Positions 52,587-61,768 of a DNA stretch of 64,000 nt are shown piece after piece. The first letter of the stretch is position 1. Each line of letters opens with the position of its first letter. The notes beneath the pieces are model-generated. The model saw nothing but the letters and a program-made list of their open reading frames with translations. It had not been told where the DNA came from and did not search any database. This DNA comes from Isoptericola chiayiensis (lineage in GTDB: Bacteria > Actinomycetota > Actinomycetes > Actinomycetales > Cellulomonadaceae): the NCBI RefSeq assembly GCF_013149805.1, contig NZ_JABEZT010000001.1, positions 372,001 to 436,000 on the forward strand. Direction: 5' to 3'. The translations under genes and the position numbers were made by a program.

Positions 52587-55256
52587 TCAGGGCTGCAGCG
52601 TGGCGGTCTCCTCCGCGGCGCCCGACACCGCCTCGCGGGAGAACGGGAACGGGAACGACTCCCCCGCCGCCCACGCGTCGAGCTGGTCGCCGTAGTGCCG
52701 CGAGGCCGGGTGGCCCGACACCCCGGTGACCTCGACCCACGTCGAGGAGTCCAGGTCGCCCAGGTCCACGACCATGCGCATCGACGGACCCGTCGTGACG
52801 GCGAAGCTGCCGGTCGAGGCGTCCCAGGCGGTGGCGTTGACGATGGAGCTGCCGCCGGGCAGCTGCACCGGGCGCGGGTTGACGTAGTCGCGCACCAGCG
52901 CCGGCACGTCGTCGCCGCCCAGGACGGGGTGCTGCAGGGACAGCTCGTGCACGGAGCCCCAGTCCCAGTCGGCCGGGTCCTTGGACAGCTCGACGGTGAG
53001 GTCCCGTCGGGCCGTGACGAGGGCTCGCAGGAGCGCCTCGTCGCGGGTCTCGACCACGCCGACGGTGGAGCGGTCGTCCCAGAACGGGTCGTCGGGCCGC
53101 TCCAGCATGTCGCGGACCACCACCAGCCAGCGGGCGCCACCGGTCGGCGCCATCTGCGGGGGCAGGTCGTCCTCGAAGGTCGCGGCGAGCAGGTTGCGCC
53201 ACACGGCGTTGAAGTAGGCGGCGGCCGCCGAGTCCGTTCCCGTCGAGTAGTCCCAGCCGGCCAGGAGCTCCTGGCCGGCGGCGTCGTAGGAGTCGGGGAT
53301 GTCGACGTCGAGCAGCACGGGCACCAGCGCGTCCGCGAAGGGTGACCAGTCGTCCTGCTGGATGCGCTCCATGTCCTCGACCGTGAACGGTCGCCCGGCG
53401 TCGATCTGCTCCGTCAGCAGGGAACGGATGCGCTCGGACCGGAACCCGGGGTCCCAGTCGCTCGACAGGTACGGTCGCGTGCCCGCCGGCAGCACGGCCT
53501 GGTTGGCAGCGACGACGAACCCGGACTCCGGGTCCAGGGAGCGCGGCATGTCGGCCGGGTCCACGTACCCCTGCCAGTCGTAGGCGGGCTCCCAGCCGGG
53601 CCGGGGCCACGTGCCGTCGGAGGGGACGGGTCCCCGGACGCGGTCCCGCACGGGGATCCTGCCCGGCGCCTGGTAGCCGATGTGCCCGTCGGCGGTGGCG
53701 AACACGATGTTCTGGGCCGGCACGTCGAACAGGGCGGCCGCGTCCTGCACGTCCTGGGCGCCGGCCGCCGTCATCATGGCGAGCACGGCGTCCGCCGTCC
53801 GCCCCGGCTCCAGCGCCGTCCAGGCGAGAGACACCGCGTACTCTCCGAACCCGGTCCCGGTCTCGGTGGGCGCGCCGACGACCTCGTCGACGTCGAGCGC
53901 CGACGACAGCACCGGCCCGTGGTCGGTGGACCGCACCTGCAGCTCGATCGGGTCCCCGCCGTTGACCCGGATCGTCTCGGTGCGGGTCTCCATGGGCACC
54001 CACTCCTCGGACTCGGCGTCGCGCAGCCACGTGTCGTCGCGGACCCGTTCGATGTAGAAGTCGGTGACGTCGGCGTTCATGTTCGTCAGGCCCCAGGCCA
54101 GGTCGGCGTTGTGACCGATGATCACCCCGGGGAACCCGGCGAACCCGAACCCGGCGACGTCGTACGGGCACTCGTCGCCCACCTGCTCGCAGTGCAGGCC
54201 GACCTGCGACCACACGCCCGGGATCTCGAGGGACAGGTGCGGGTCGTTGGCCAGCAGGGGCGCGCCGGAGGCCGTGTGCTCGCCGGAGACGACCCACGAG
54301 TTCGACCCGGTGCCCTCGCCCCGACCGACCATCACCGGCACCGCGGACACGGCGTCGCGGGCGGAGGCGACCGCCTCGTCGAGCAGTGCCGAACCGAAGG
54401 AGGCCGAGGACGTCGAGGCCTGCTCGGCGCGCGAGCCGTCGCCCGTGGCGAGGTCGCTCTGCTGCAGGATCGGCGTGTTGCCGCCCGCGGCGAAGCTCGG
54501 GAAGAGCTCGTCGACGAGCTCGACGTCCTCGACGGTGCTGAACGCGAGCGCCCGGTCGAGCTCGTCGTCGTAGTTGCCGCGCAGGTCCCACGCCATCGCC
54601 TTGAGCCAGGCCAGCGAGTCGACGGGGTCCCACGGGTCGGGGGCGGACAGGTCCACCCGGGTGCCGAGCACCGTGTACTCGACGCCGAGGTCGTCGGGGC
54701 CGCGGTCGGCGAGGTAGGCGTTGACGCCCTGGGCGTAGGCCTGCAGGGCGGCGCGCGTCTCGGGCGAGACCAGGTCCCACTCGGCCTCGGCGACCTCGCG
54801 CCAGCCGAACGTGCGGATCACCTGGTCCGCCTGCACCGCTTCGGGCACGTCGCCGACGAGCTCGGCGAGCCGGCCCGCGGTGACGTGGCGGCGGTAGTCC
54901 ATCTGGAAGAACCGGTCCTGGGCGTGCAGGTAGCCCTGCGCGACGAACAGGTCCTGCGCGTTCGAGGCGGTCACGTGGGGCACGCCCTGGGCGTCGCGCT
55001 GCACCGTCACCTCACCCTCGAGCCCCGGGACGGTCTGGGTCCCGCTGACCTCGGGCAGCGGGGCGCGCACGGTGACCACCGTGAACGACACCGAGGCCAC
55101 GACGGCGAGCACGATCAGCACGCTCAGGCCGACGGCGGCCCGGCGCAGGCGGGAGCCGGGCCTCGGTCCGGCGTCGGGGCGGTCGTCGGGGCGGTCGTCG
55201 TCGGCCGTCTGCGGCTCGTCGGGTCCGGTCGGTTCGGAGGTGGCGCGCTCTGACAC
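52587..55256 (-). CDS. Penicillin-acylase-family Ntn hydrolase
   Basis: The 889-residue protein has a signal anchor (about 39-62) after an acidic tail, so the enzyme faces the wall side. It has the N-terminal alpha-chain motif QDRFFQMDYRRHVTAGRLAE and a self-cleavage site before Ser318 in GSNSWVVSG, the N-terminal nucleophile after processing. The beta chain carries NDPHLSLEIPG and GFAGFPGVIIGHN. The family cleaves amides such as beta-lactam side chains, acyl-homoserine lactones and cyclic lipopeptides. The GTG start at 55256 sits 24 bp from a -10-like TATGAT of the divergent gene. Confidence 0.92.
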   Translation of the reverse strand: MSERATSEPTGPDEPQTADDDRPDDRPDAGPRPGSRLRRAAVGLSVLIVLAVVASVSFTVVTVRAPLPEVSGTQTVPGLEGEVTVQRDAQGVPHVTASNAQDLFVAQGYLHAQDRFFQMDYRRHVTAGRLAELVGDVPEAVQADQVIRTFGWREVAEAEWDLVSPETRAALQAYAQGVNAYLADRGPDDLGVEYTVLGTRVDLSAPDPWDPVDSLAWLKAMAWDLRGNYDDELDRALAFSTVEDVELVDELFPSFAAGGNTPILQQSDLATGDGSRAEQASTSSASFGSALLDEAVASARDAVSAVPVMVGRGEGTGSNSWVVSGEHTASGAPLLANDPHLSLEIPGVWSQVGLHCEQVGDECPYDVAGFGFAGFPGVIIGHNADLAWGLTNMNADVTDFYIERVRDDTWLRDAESEEWVPMETRTETIRVNGGDPIELQVRSTDHGPVLSSALDVDEVVGAPTETGTGFGEYAVSLAWTALEPGRTADAVLAMMTAAGAQDVQDAAALFDVPAQNIVFATADGHIGYQAPGRIPVRDRVRGPVPSDGTWPRPGWEPAYDWQGYVDPADMPRSLDPESGFVVAANQAVLPAGTRPYLSSDWDPGFRSERIRSLLTEQIDAGRPFTVEDMERIQQDDWSPFADALVPVLLDVDIPDSYDAAGQELLAGWDYSTGTDSAAAAYFNAVWRNLLAATFEDDLPPQMAPTGGARWLVVVRDMLERPDDPFWDDRSTVGVVETRDEALLRALVTARRDLTVELSKDPADWDWGSVHELSLQHPVLGGDDVPALVRDYVNPRPVQLPGGSSIVNATAWDASTGSFAVTTGPSMRMVVDLGDLDSSTWVEVTGVSGHPASRHYGDQLDAWAAGESFPFPFSREAVSGAAEETATLQP

Positions 55257-55284
55257 GCAGGCGAGACTACCGCCCGGCGTATGA

Positions 55285-55311
55285 TTGGCACTCACGCCAA
55301 CCGAGTGCCAG
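55285..55311. promoter_or_regulatory. CIRCE-type HrcA operator
   Basis: TTGGCACTC (55285-55293), a 9-bp spacer and GAGTGCCAG (55303-55311) match the actinobacterial CIRCE pattern TTGGCACTC-N9-GAGTGCYAA in spacing and core. A -10-like TATGAT (55280-55285) abuts it. The ribosome-binding site of the zinc-ribbon gene begins 4 bp downstream. HrcA repression relieved by heat is expected. Confidence 0.82.
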
Positions 55312-55326
55312 CCCCGAGGAGTTCTC

Positions 55327-55665
55327 GTGCCCACCTACGCCTACCGGTGCGCCGACTGCGGCCACGCCTTCGACATCCGTCAGGCGTTCACCGACGACGC
55401 GCTGACCGTCTGCCCGGAGTGCTCGGGCACCCTGCGCAAGCAGTACGGGTCGGTCGGTGTGACGTTTAAGGGGTCCGGGTTCTACCGGACCGACTCGCGC
55501 GCCGGGTCGTCGTCGAAGAGCTCCGCGGGCGGGTCGTCCTCGTCGAGCAAGGAGTCCTCCTCGGCCAAGGGCTCGTCCTCGTCCGGCGGCGGCAGCTCGT
55601 CGGGGTCGTCCTCGTCGGGTTCGGGCAGCTCGTCGGGTTCGGCGTCGAAGGCCGCCTCCGCCTGA
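55327..55665 (+). CDS. ruc: FmdB-type zinc-ribbon protein with disordered Ser-rich tail (Ruc-like chaperone)
   Basis: The 112-residue product has a zinc ribbon with C8, C11, C29 and C32 (RCADCGHAF, VCPEC) and then about 55 residues of Ser/Gly/Lys tail. It matches Rv0991c (Ruc) of M. tuberculosis in architecture and neighbourhood. Ruc is described as a redox-regulated chaperone: Cys oxidation releases zinc and activates it. Heat-shock control there is through HrcA, and a CIRCE site precedes this gene. GTG 55327 follows GAGGAG. Confidence 0.85.
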   Translation: MPTYAYRCADCGHAFDIRQAFTDDALTVCPECSGTLRKQYGSVGVTFKGSGFYRTDSRAGSSSKSSAGGSSSSSKESSSAKGSSSSGGGSSSGSSSSGSGSSSGSASKAASA

Positions 55666-55771
55666 TCCCGCGGGCCGCGGCCCACCCCCGGTCGCACCGT
55701 GCGCCGGACCGTCCACAGACGGGTGTCCGGCGACGGTGGGCCCGGCGCCCGCCGGCCCTACCGTCGCGGGC

Positions 55772-56416
55772 ATGGAACGTGATCTCGCACGTGCGCTGCA
55801 CCGCATCCGGACGCTGATCTGGCGGGCTCGGTTCGTCGTGGCCGCCGGCTGCTGCGGGCTCGCGGCGGCCGTCGCCGTCGACGCCCTGCGACCGCCCCCG
55901 CCCCCGGTCGCGCACGTCGTGGTCACCGCGCGGGAGGTGCCTGCGGGCGCGTCGATCACCGCCTCCGACGTCGCCACCACGGCCGTGGCCACCGACCTGA
56001 TGCCCGCGGGGCTGGTCACCGACGTCGACGAGCTGGTCGGCCGCACGGCCGCGGTGGCGCTGCCGGCCGGGGTCCCCCTGCACCGTGGCCTGGTCCCCGC
56101 CGACGCCGTCCGAGCCCCGGCCGGACGCGTGGTGGTCGCCGTCCGTGTCACCGAGCCGGGCTGGCTGCGCCCGGGAGACCGGGTCGACCTGCTCGCCGGC
56201 CAGGGCGACGACGGCGGGAGCCGGCTGGCGCGCCGCGCCCTGGTCCTGCCGCCCCAGGAGGGCCCGGGGTCCGGCGGGTCGAGCGGCGGTCTCCTGCAGG
56301 GCACCGGTCCGGCCGCGGACGCGCCGCCGACGCTGGTCGCCGTGGATCCCGACGAGGCCGCCGCCGTCTCCGCGGCGTCCGGCGGACGCACCGTCGTCGC
56401 GGTGCTGGTGCCCTGA
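55772..56416 (+). CDS. SAF-domain protein (CpaB/RcpC-like)
   Basis: The 214-residue protein has a membrane span (about 21-38) followed by a SAF domain. VVTAREVPAGASITASDVAT (51-70), LVGRTAAVALPAGVPLHRGLV and VRVTEPGWLRPGDRVDLLA are present. SAF proteins of this type occur in Flp-pilus assembly, but no tad genes are nearby. The short gap between the ruc-like gene and mscL places it like the gene next to Rv0991c in mycobacteria, which suggests a stress-linked envelope role (inference). Confidence 0.8.
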   Translation: MERDLARALHRIRTLIWRARFVVAAGCCGLAAAVAVDALRPPPPPVAHVVVTAREVPAGASITASDVATTAVATDLMPAGLVTDVDELVGRTAAVALPAGVPLHRGLVPADAVRAPAGRVVVAVRVTEPGWLRPGDRVDLLAGQGDDGGSRLARRALVLPPQEGPGSGGSSGGLLQGTGPAADAPPTLVAVDPDEAAAVSAASGGRTVVAVLVP

Positions 56417-56541
56417 CGCGCGCCGCGGCAGCCGGACGGCCGCCTGTGTCGCGCCGCTCCGCGTTGCGCCGTGGCGTGCCTGCGGAAACAATCGTCCCGG
56501 CGCGCGGCCGTCGACGCGCCGTCGGGAGGAGAGGAACTCAC

Positions 56542-56946
56542 ATGCTGGCCGGATTCAAGCAGTTCATCATGCGCGGGAACGTGGTCGACCTGGCGGTCGG
56601 CATCGTCATCGGCGGCGCCTTCGCCACCGTGATCACCGCCTTCGTCGACGGGCTGCTGACCCCGCTGATCGCGGCCGTGTTCGGCCAGCCGGACCTGACC
56701 GCCGTCGGCAACTTCGAGCTCAACGGCGCGGAGTTCAGCATCGGCCTGGTGCTCGACGCGCTGCTGAAGTTCCTCATCGTGGCCGCCGCGCTGTACTTCT
56801 TCGTGGTGATGCCGATGAACCACCTGGCCGAGCGGCGTGCCCGCGGCCAGGAGCCCGAGCCGGAGCCGGTCCCCGAGCCCGACGTGGTGCTGCTCACCGA
56901 GATCCGCGACCTGCTGGCGGGCGGCGGTCCGCAGCGCCGCCACTGA
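56542..56946 (+). CDS. mscL: Large-conductance mechanosensitive channel
   Basis: The 134-residue product has the MscL N-terminal helix and TM1 (FKQFIMRGNVVDLAVGIVIG, with the conserved gate Gly/Ala residues), a loop, TM2 (FLIVAAALYFFVVMPMN) and a C-terminal charged helix. An unusual PEPEPVPEP linker stands in the tail. It releases solutes under hypo-osmotic shock. GGAGGAGAGG precedes ATG 56542. Confidence 0.95.
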   Translation: MLAGFKQFIMRGNVVDLAVGIVIGGAFATVITAFVDGLLTPLIAAVFGQPDLTAVGNFELNGAEFSIGLVLDALLKFLIVAAALYFFVVMPMNHLAERRARGQEPEPEPVPEPDVVLLTEIRDLLAGGGPQRRH

Positions 56947-56971
56947 CCCCTTCCCTCAAGCGTCCACGCGG

Positions 56972-57151
56972 TCACCAGTGGGGCGGGACGTCGCGACGCA
57001 GCCGCTCGTCGTTGGAGTCGTGCGCGGCCTCGTCGTCCGACGTCGCGCCCCAGACGGTCTCGCGCTCGGTGCCCCGGCGCACGGCACGGCGGGGGCGACG
57101 GCGGACCGCGGCCTCGTCGGGCCGGTCCTGCGGTGCGGGGTCGTCGCTCAC
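56972..57151 (-). CDS. Small conserved actinobacterial protein (59 aa)
   Basis: GTG 57151 opens a 59-codon frame ending HDSNDERLRRDVPPHW. The closing (N)DERLRRD.PPHW motif is one I recall from small actinobacterial proteins of unknown function. It is highly charged and has no membrane segment. It starts 22 bp after the stop of the large helicase-like gene on the same strand, so the two are probably co-transcribed. It converges on mscL. Confidence 0.72.
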   Translation of the reverse strand: MSDDPAPQDRPDEAAVRRRPRRAVRRGTERETVWGATSDDEAAHDSNDERLRRDVPPHW

Positions 57152-57172
57152 CGCCCCATTGTCCCCCGGGTC

Positions 57173-60100
57173 TCAGTCCGCCGTGGACGCCGACCGCTCC
57201 GCCGCCGGCGTCGGCTCGCCGTCGTCGGGCAGCACGGGCACCACGACCTCGGGCGGCACCGGGACGCCGCCCGGGGTGCCGATCCGCTCGTCGCGGACCT
57301 GCTGGACCAGCCGGCGCACCCGGTCCGCCTCACCGTCCGGGTCGAGGAACGCCGCCGCCGACCACACCTGCGCGACGGTCCAGCCGAGCCGTTCGAGCCG
57401 CTGGGCGAGCTGGCGGTCACGGACGCGCACCGACGGCTCGGCCACGTAGTCGGCGTCGTCGGTGAGCACCGCGACCAGCAGCTCGCCCGGCAGGTCGGGG
57501 TGACCGACGGCCAGCGGGACGTGCTCGCCGTCGTCGGTGCCGTAGTCCGTCTCGACCAGGTAGCCCAGGCGCCACAGCCGCTCGCCCAGGTCGGTGAGCA
57601 ACCGGTCCGGCACCCGGCCGACGTCCACGCCGTTGCCGAGCTCGACCTGGTCGGCGACGCCGCTGCGCTCGGCCGTGACCTCGAGCAGCTCGCGCAGCAG
57701 GCGCGGCCCTCCGGCGCGCAGCCGTTCCGGGTCCAGCGCGTCGGCGTCGAAGCAGGAGACCACGTGCAGCCGGCGCCGGGTGGCACCGATCGCGCCGAGC
57801 AGCATCGCCGCGCCGCCGTCGGACCCGAGCGCGCCGAACCGGTGCAGCACCCGCCCGTGCGGGGTGCGCCCGAACCCGACCGACAGCAGGATCGTGTCCC
57901 GCGACAGCCCGGCCACGCCGGTGATGTCGGCGACGACGACCGGCTCGGGCCGGCGTCCGGAGAAGAACGAGGCCAGCGCCGGGTTGGCACGCACCTCCGA
58001 GAGCAGCGCCTCACGGATCCGGTCGGCGTGCGCCGCGGTGATGGTGACGATCCCCAGGGTCTCCTCGGGCCGGGTCAGCGCATGGTCGATGCAGACCTCG
58101 ATGACCCGGTCCACCTCGGCGCGGGTCGACTCCACGGACCCGGACGACGGGTCGGGCATGCCCGTGCCGTCCACGACGTCCAGGCGCACCAGCTCCTCGG
58201 ACCGCGGCAGGGGTGCCGGCCGCAGCAGGTCGGCGTACCCGTGGGCGGCGAGCAGCCGGGTGATCGCGGGGTCGCGGCGGTTCTCCTGCGGCGCCAGGGT
58301 CACGCGCGGGAGCAGCTCGCCCAGCTCGGCGACGCTCGAGCCCGACGCCGAGCGCGGGTCGCCGACGACGACGACCTGGCGGCCCCGCGCCAGGGCCGGC
58401 ACGACGACCTCGGTCGGCACGTGCTGGACGGCGTCCAGCACGACGAGGTCGACGGTGCGATGCGCCGGCATCAGGTGCGGCACGAGGGTCGGGGTGGCCA
58501 GCACCACCGGCCGCAGCCGGCGGGCCACGTCGCCGTACCGCTCCACCAGGTCGCGCAGGGAGGTCATGCGGCCCTCGATGAGCTCGGCGAACAGCGCCTC
58601 GGCGCCGTCGCGGTCCTCCCGCATGGCGCTGCCCAGGTGGGCGCGCGCCGCGACCCGGGCCGGCTGGGACAGGGCGGCCAGGTGCCGCACGTCCAGGTCG
58701 CGGAACCGGTGCGCCAGGGCGTCCAGACCGGCGCCGTCCTGACCGGCCAGCGCCGGGTCCTCGGCGAGGATCTGCTCGAACACGCTCGACCACCAGGCCA
58801 GGTCGACCTCCGGGCCCACCCGGGAGGCGTCCACCCGGCGGGTGGTCAGGTCGTCGACCAGCGCGCCGAGGCCCGCCTCGCGGGCCCGGCGCAGCAGCGC
58901 GGTACGTTCGGGCAGCGTCTCCAGCGCCTCCGGGTCCCCGGCGAGCTGGTGCAGGCGCTCGGCCAGCGCGTCCAGGTCGAGGTCGAGCAGCCGTCCGCCG
59001 TGCGTGGTCGGGGCGAGCACCGGCTCCAGCTCGACCAGGTCGATCCGCACCGCCTCGTACGTGTCCTCGATGGTCGCCAGTCCCTCCGGCAGCGTCGGCC
59101 AGCCGCCCCGCGAGGAGTGCTCGGCCCACACGTCGCGCTGCTCGGCGACCTGGGTCAGCGCCGCGTGCAGGTCCGGCACGCGGACCCCCGGACGCACCAT
59201 GTCGCGGGCCCGCTTGCGCAGGCGGCGGCGCGTGAACCAGCCCATCTCGACGTCGTGCTCACGCCGCCACGCACGCGACGCCGTCGCCTGGACCAGGTCC
59301 GTCGCCGTGCGCTCGAACACCATCGGGTGGAAGACGTCCAGGGTGCTGCGCATCCCGGCGAGCATCTCGAGCTGGGTGCCCCACGAGCGCACGGTCCGGG
59401 GCCGGTCCAGGCCCGTGACCTCGCCGGCGTAGGCGATCTGGCGGCGCAGCTGCGGGAACGTCGTCTCCTTGAGGCGCCGCACGCGGGCCAGCGCGTCCCG
59501 CGCCTCGGTCGCCGTGAGCAGGTGGGCGCCGAACCACGGCGTGCCCGAGGGGCGCAGCGTGAACGCGCCGAGCTCGGCCGCACGCTCCAGGTCGCCCGTG
59601 ACGCGCCGTCGTCGGTCGGCGTCCGTCGCGAGGACCGTGGCACGGTCCAGCCGGACCGCCGTCGACGGCGTCGGACGCTCCGACGTCAGCCGCGCGAGCT
59701 CCTGCAGGGCGTCGTAGGCGGACACGCCCCACGGCGCCCGGCGCTGGTGCAGCGCGTCGATGTACCCCGTGAGCTGGGCCCGCGCCCCGATGAGGGCGTC
59801 GCGCACCTGCGCCGGTCCGGCGGCGTCCACCTGCTCCGGCTCGGTGGCCATCGCACCCGCGAGGCGTTGCGCCATGTCCTCGCGCCAGGTGGGCCGGGGC
59901 GTCACGTCGAGCGAGAGGTTGCCGAGGCCGAGCTCGTCGAGCTGCTGGGCCAGCCGGTCCGCGGCCCGCCGGTGCCCCGTCACGTACAGCACCGAGCGTC
60001 CCGCGGCCGCCGCCTCGGCGACGACGGCGGCCAGCGTGCCGGCCACGTCGGCACCGACCGGCGCGTCGACGAACACGTGGTTGCCGGTGGACAGCACGTC

Positions 60101-61432
60101 GACCACGTGCCGCTGCTGCGGGTCCAGGTCACCCACGCCGCGCTCCCGCGCCGGGTCGGCGTCGCCGCGACGCAGCTCCGGCAGCTCGACGCGCGCGACC
60201 CGGTCGCGGGCCTGCTCGGCACCCGCCAGCGCCGCCACCAGCTCGTGGCGGCCGAGGCCGGGAGCGAGCTCGTCCAGGTCGTCGACCAGCGCCTGGCCGG
60301 GGTGCACGAACGTGCCCACCAGGGTGCGGTCCTCCCAGCGGAAGTCCTCCAGGTGCTCCGAGGCCAGCCCCGCCACCCGCGACAGCACGTCGTCCGGGTC
60401 GAACCCGGCGGCCGTGAACGCCGCCTGTGCGAGCGCCTGCGCGTCCACGCCGACCCCTCGCGCGGCCAGCGTGCGCACGAGCACCGGGTTCACCTCGACC
60501 GACGGCTCCAGCGTCAGCTCGTAGTCCGACTCCCCCTCGCCGCGCGGCGTCAGCGTCACCGGACGCAGCAGCATCGGCGCGTGCACGGTCCGGGTCCGCA
60601 CCGGTCCCGCCCCGGCGTCCGACGGCGGCACCTGGCGTCGCACCCACTCCTCGCGCGCCGCGACGCTCACCACCGGGATCGACGTCGTCACCGGGGGTGC
60701 GGCGTCGTCCCCGTCGGGCTGCCCGGCGCTGTCCGGACGGTCGGTGCCGTCCGGCCGCGCGCTGCCGTCCGGCTGCTCCGCACCGTCGTCCGTCCCGGCG
60801 GCCCGGATCCCTGCCGACTCGTCGGGCCGGCGGGCGCCGGACGGGGAGTCCGTCCCCGCCTCCGCCGCGCTGTCCCCCGACGTGGCGTCCGCGAGCGCCG
60901 TCAGGTCCGCACGACGGTCCCCCGTGGGCTCGCCGGCGGCGTCCACGGGCTCCTGCCACGTCGCGACGCCGAGCGCCAGATAGGTGGGAGCCATGCCGTA
61001 GCGCGCCGCGTACTCCGCGGACCGCACGACGACGGTACGCGCGCGCCGTCGCGCCCGCGGGAACGTCGCCGGCTCACGGACCAGGTTGGACAGGCGCGTG
61101 GGCCGTCCGGCGAAGAGCTGGGCCACGCCGGACGGGTGCGCGGCCGACAGGTCGACCACCGCCTCGCCCAGCAGACCGACGTCGGCCAGGCTCTGCCCCC
61201 CGACCATCTCCACCAGGCCGGCGCGCCACTGCCGCACGGCGTCGACCATCGGGCTGGAGGTGGTCGGTCCGGCGGGCGCCGACCCGGCGCCTGCGGCGCC
61301 TGCACGGTGCTCGGGCTGCCCGACGGCGGGCCCGGACGGCGCGGCGGGGACGTCCCGGTCGACCGGGGCGTCCTGCGGCTCGGCCACGGGTTCGGCCGCG
61401 GCCACGGCGGAGGATCGGCGCAGCACTCTCAC
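57173..61432 (-). CDS. Giant SF1-helicase-like protein with degenerate ATPase motifs and C-terminal nuclease-like domain
   Basis: The 1,419-residue product has the layout of the large Upf1-like helicases with an MTES_1575-type nuclease domain. Each helicase motif is eroded. Motif I, at LDPQQRHVVDVLSTGNHVFV and onward (about 440-470), reads APVGADVAGT instead of GPPGTGKT, and motif II (about 996) reads VVLDAVQ instead of DEASQ. GDPRSA replaces GDPKQ, and motif VI reads AIGATRRR instead of VAVTRAR. The C-terminal domain (about 1260-1400) keeps RDRQLAQRLERLGWTV but has VLTDDA for the usual ECDGA. It therefore probably binds nucleic acid without ATPase or nuclease activity. GTG 61432 or GTG 61426 is the start. 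Confidence 0.8.
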   Translation of the reverse strand: MRVLRRSSAVAAAEPVAEPQDAPVDRDVPAAPSGPAVGQPEHRAGAAGAGSAPAGPTTSSPMVDAVRQWRAGLVEMVGGQSLADVGLLGEAVVDLSAAHPSGVAQLFAGRPTRLSNLVREPATFPRARRRARTVVVRSAEYAARYGMAPTYLALGVATWQEPVDAAGEPTGDRRADLTALADATSGDSAAEAGTDSPSGARRPDESAGIRAAGTDDGAEQPDGSARPDGTDRPDSAGQPDGDDAAPPVTTSIPVVSVAAREEWVRRQVPPSDAGAGPVRTRTVHAPMLLRPVTLTPRGEGESDYELTLEPSVEVNPVLVRTLAARGVGVDAQALAQAAFTAAGFDPDDVLSRVAGLASEHLEDFRWEDRTLVGTFVHPGQALVDDLDELAPGLGRHELVAALAGAEQARDRVARVELPELRRGDADPARERGVGDLDPQQRHVVDVLSTGNHVFVDAPVGADVAGTLAAVVAEAAAAGRSVLYVTGHRRAADRLAQQLDELGLGNLSLDVTPRPTWREDMAQRLAGAMATEPEQVDAAGPAQVRDALIGARAQLTGYIDALHQRRAPWGVSAYDALQELARLTSERPTPSTAVRLDRATVLATDADRRRRVTGDLERAAELGAFTLRPSGTPWFGAHLLTATEARDALARVRRLKETTFPQLRRQIAYAGEVTGLDRPRTVRSWGTQLEMLAGMRSTLDVFHPMVFERTATDLVQATASRAWRREHDVEMGWFTRRRLRKRARDMVRPGVRVPDLHAALTQVAEQRDVWAEHSSRGGWPTLPEGLATIEDTYEAVRIDLVELEPVLAPTTHGGRLLDLDLDALAERLHQLAGDPEALETLPERTALLRRAREAGLGALVDDLTTRRVDASRVGPEVDLAWWSSVFEQILAEDPALAGQDGAGLDALAHRFRDLDVRHLAALSQPARVAARAHLGSAMREDRDGAEALFAELIEGRMTSLRDLVERYGDVARRLRPVVLATPTLVPHLMPAHRTVDLVVLDAVQHVPTEVVVPALARGRQVVVVGDPRSASGSSVAELGELLPRVTLAPQENRRDPAITRLLAAHGYADLLRPAPLPRSEELVRLDVVDGTGMPDPSSGSVESTRAEVDRVIEVCIDHALTRPEETLGIVTITAAHADRIREALLSEVRANPALASFFSGRRPEPVVVADITGVAGLSRDTILLSVGFGRTPHGRVLHRFGALGSDGGAAMLLGAIGATRRRLHVVSCFDADALDPERLRAGGPRLLRELLEVTAERSGVADQVELGNGVDVGRVPDRLLTDLGERLWRLGYLVETDYGTDDGEHVPLAVGHPDLPGELLVAVLTDDADYVAEPSVRVRDRQLAQRLERLGWTVAQVWSAAAFLDPDGEADRVRRLVQQVRDERIGTPGGVPVPPEVVVPVLPDDGEPTPAAERSASTAD

Positions 61433-61768
61433 CCGTGCACGGTATTCCCGCCGGGGCGGGCGGCCGTCGTGGCACGCCGACGGAGCCACGAATACACCGA
61501 CGCCCCCACGGGTCGGGGGGGGATCCGCGGAGGCGTCAGCCGACACCGACGTCGGGTGCGAAGCAGCGCGCACCGTGCAGGGGGTGAACGGCACGCGCTG
61601 CCTCCGGCAGTCTGGCGGGTGAAACGTGCGGCGTCAACAGGCATTTTGTCCTGGATCGGTATACCTTTCGCCAACCCGTCGACTCACCGTCTCCGCACGG
61701 CCGACCCGGGCCGGGCAGACCGTTGGCGAGCACCGCCGTCGTCGCCGTACCCTCCCGAGGTGCGGCGC
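61433..61768. other. 336-bp divergent gap between the helicase-like gene and the MFS gene
   Basis: No gene is seen. On the minus strand TTGACG (61637-61632) and CAGACT (61614-61609) are spaced 17 bp, a weak match to a housekeeping promoter for the helicase-like gene. An AT-rich patch (61640-61672, with TATACC) precedes the MFS gene and may hold its promoter. The interval 61500-61520 is a poly-G/C run. Confidence 0.35.

Noticed and set aside
56837-61768. A very long rightward open frame antisense to the helicase-like gene, continuous with the MFS gene.
   Set aside because: It is His/Arg/Val/Pro-rich with no family motifs until about 61769. In 70 % GC DNA the antisense frame of a real gene often stays open. 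Only the last 404 codons are real.
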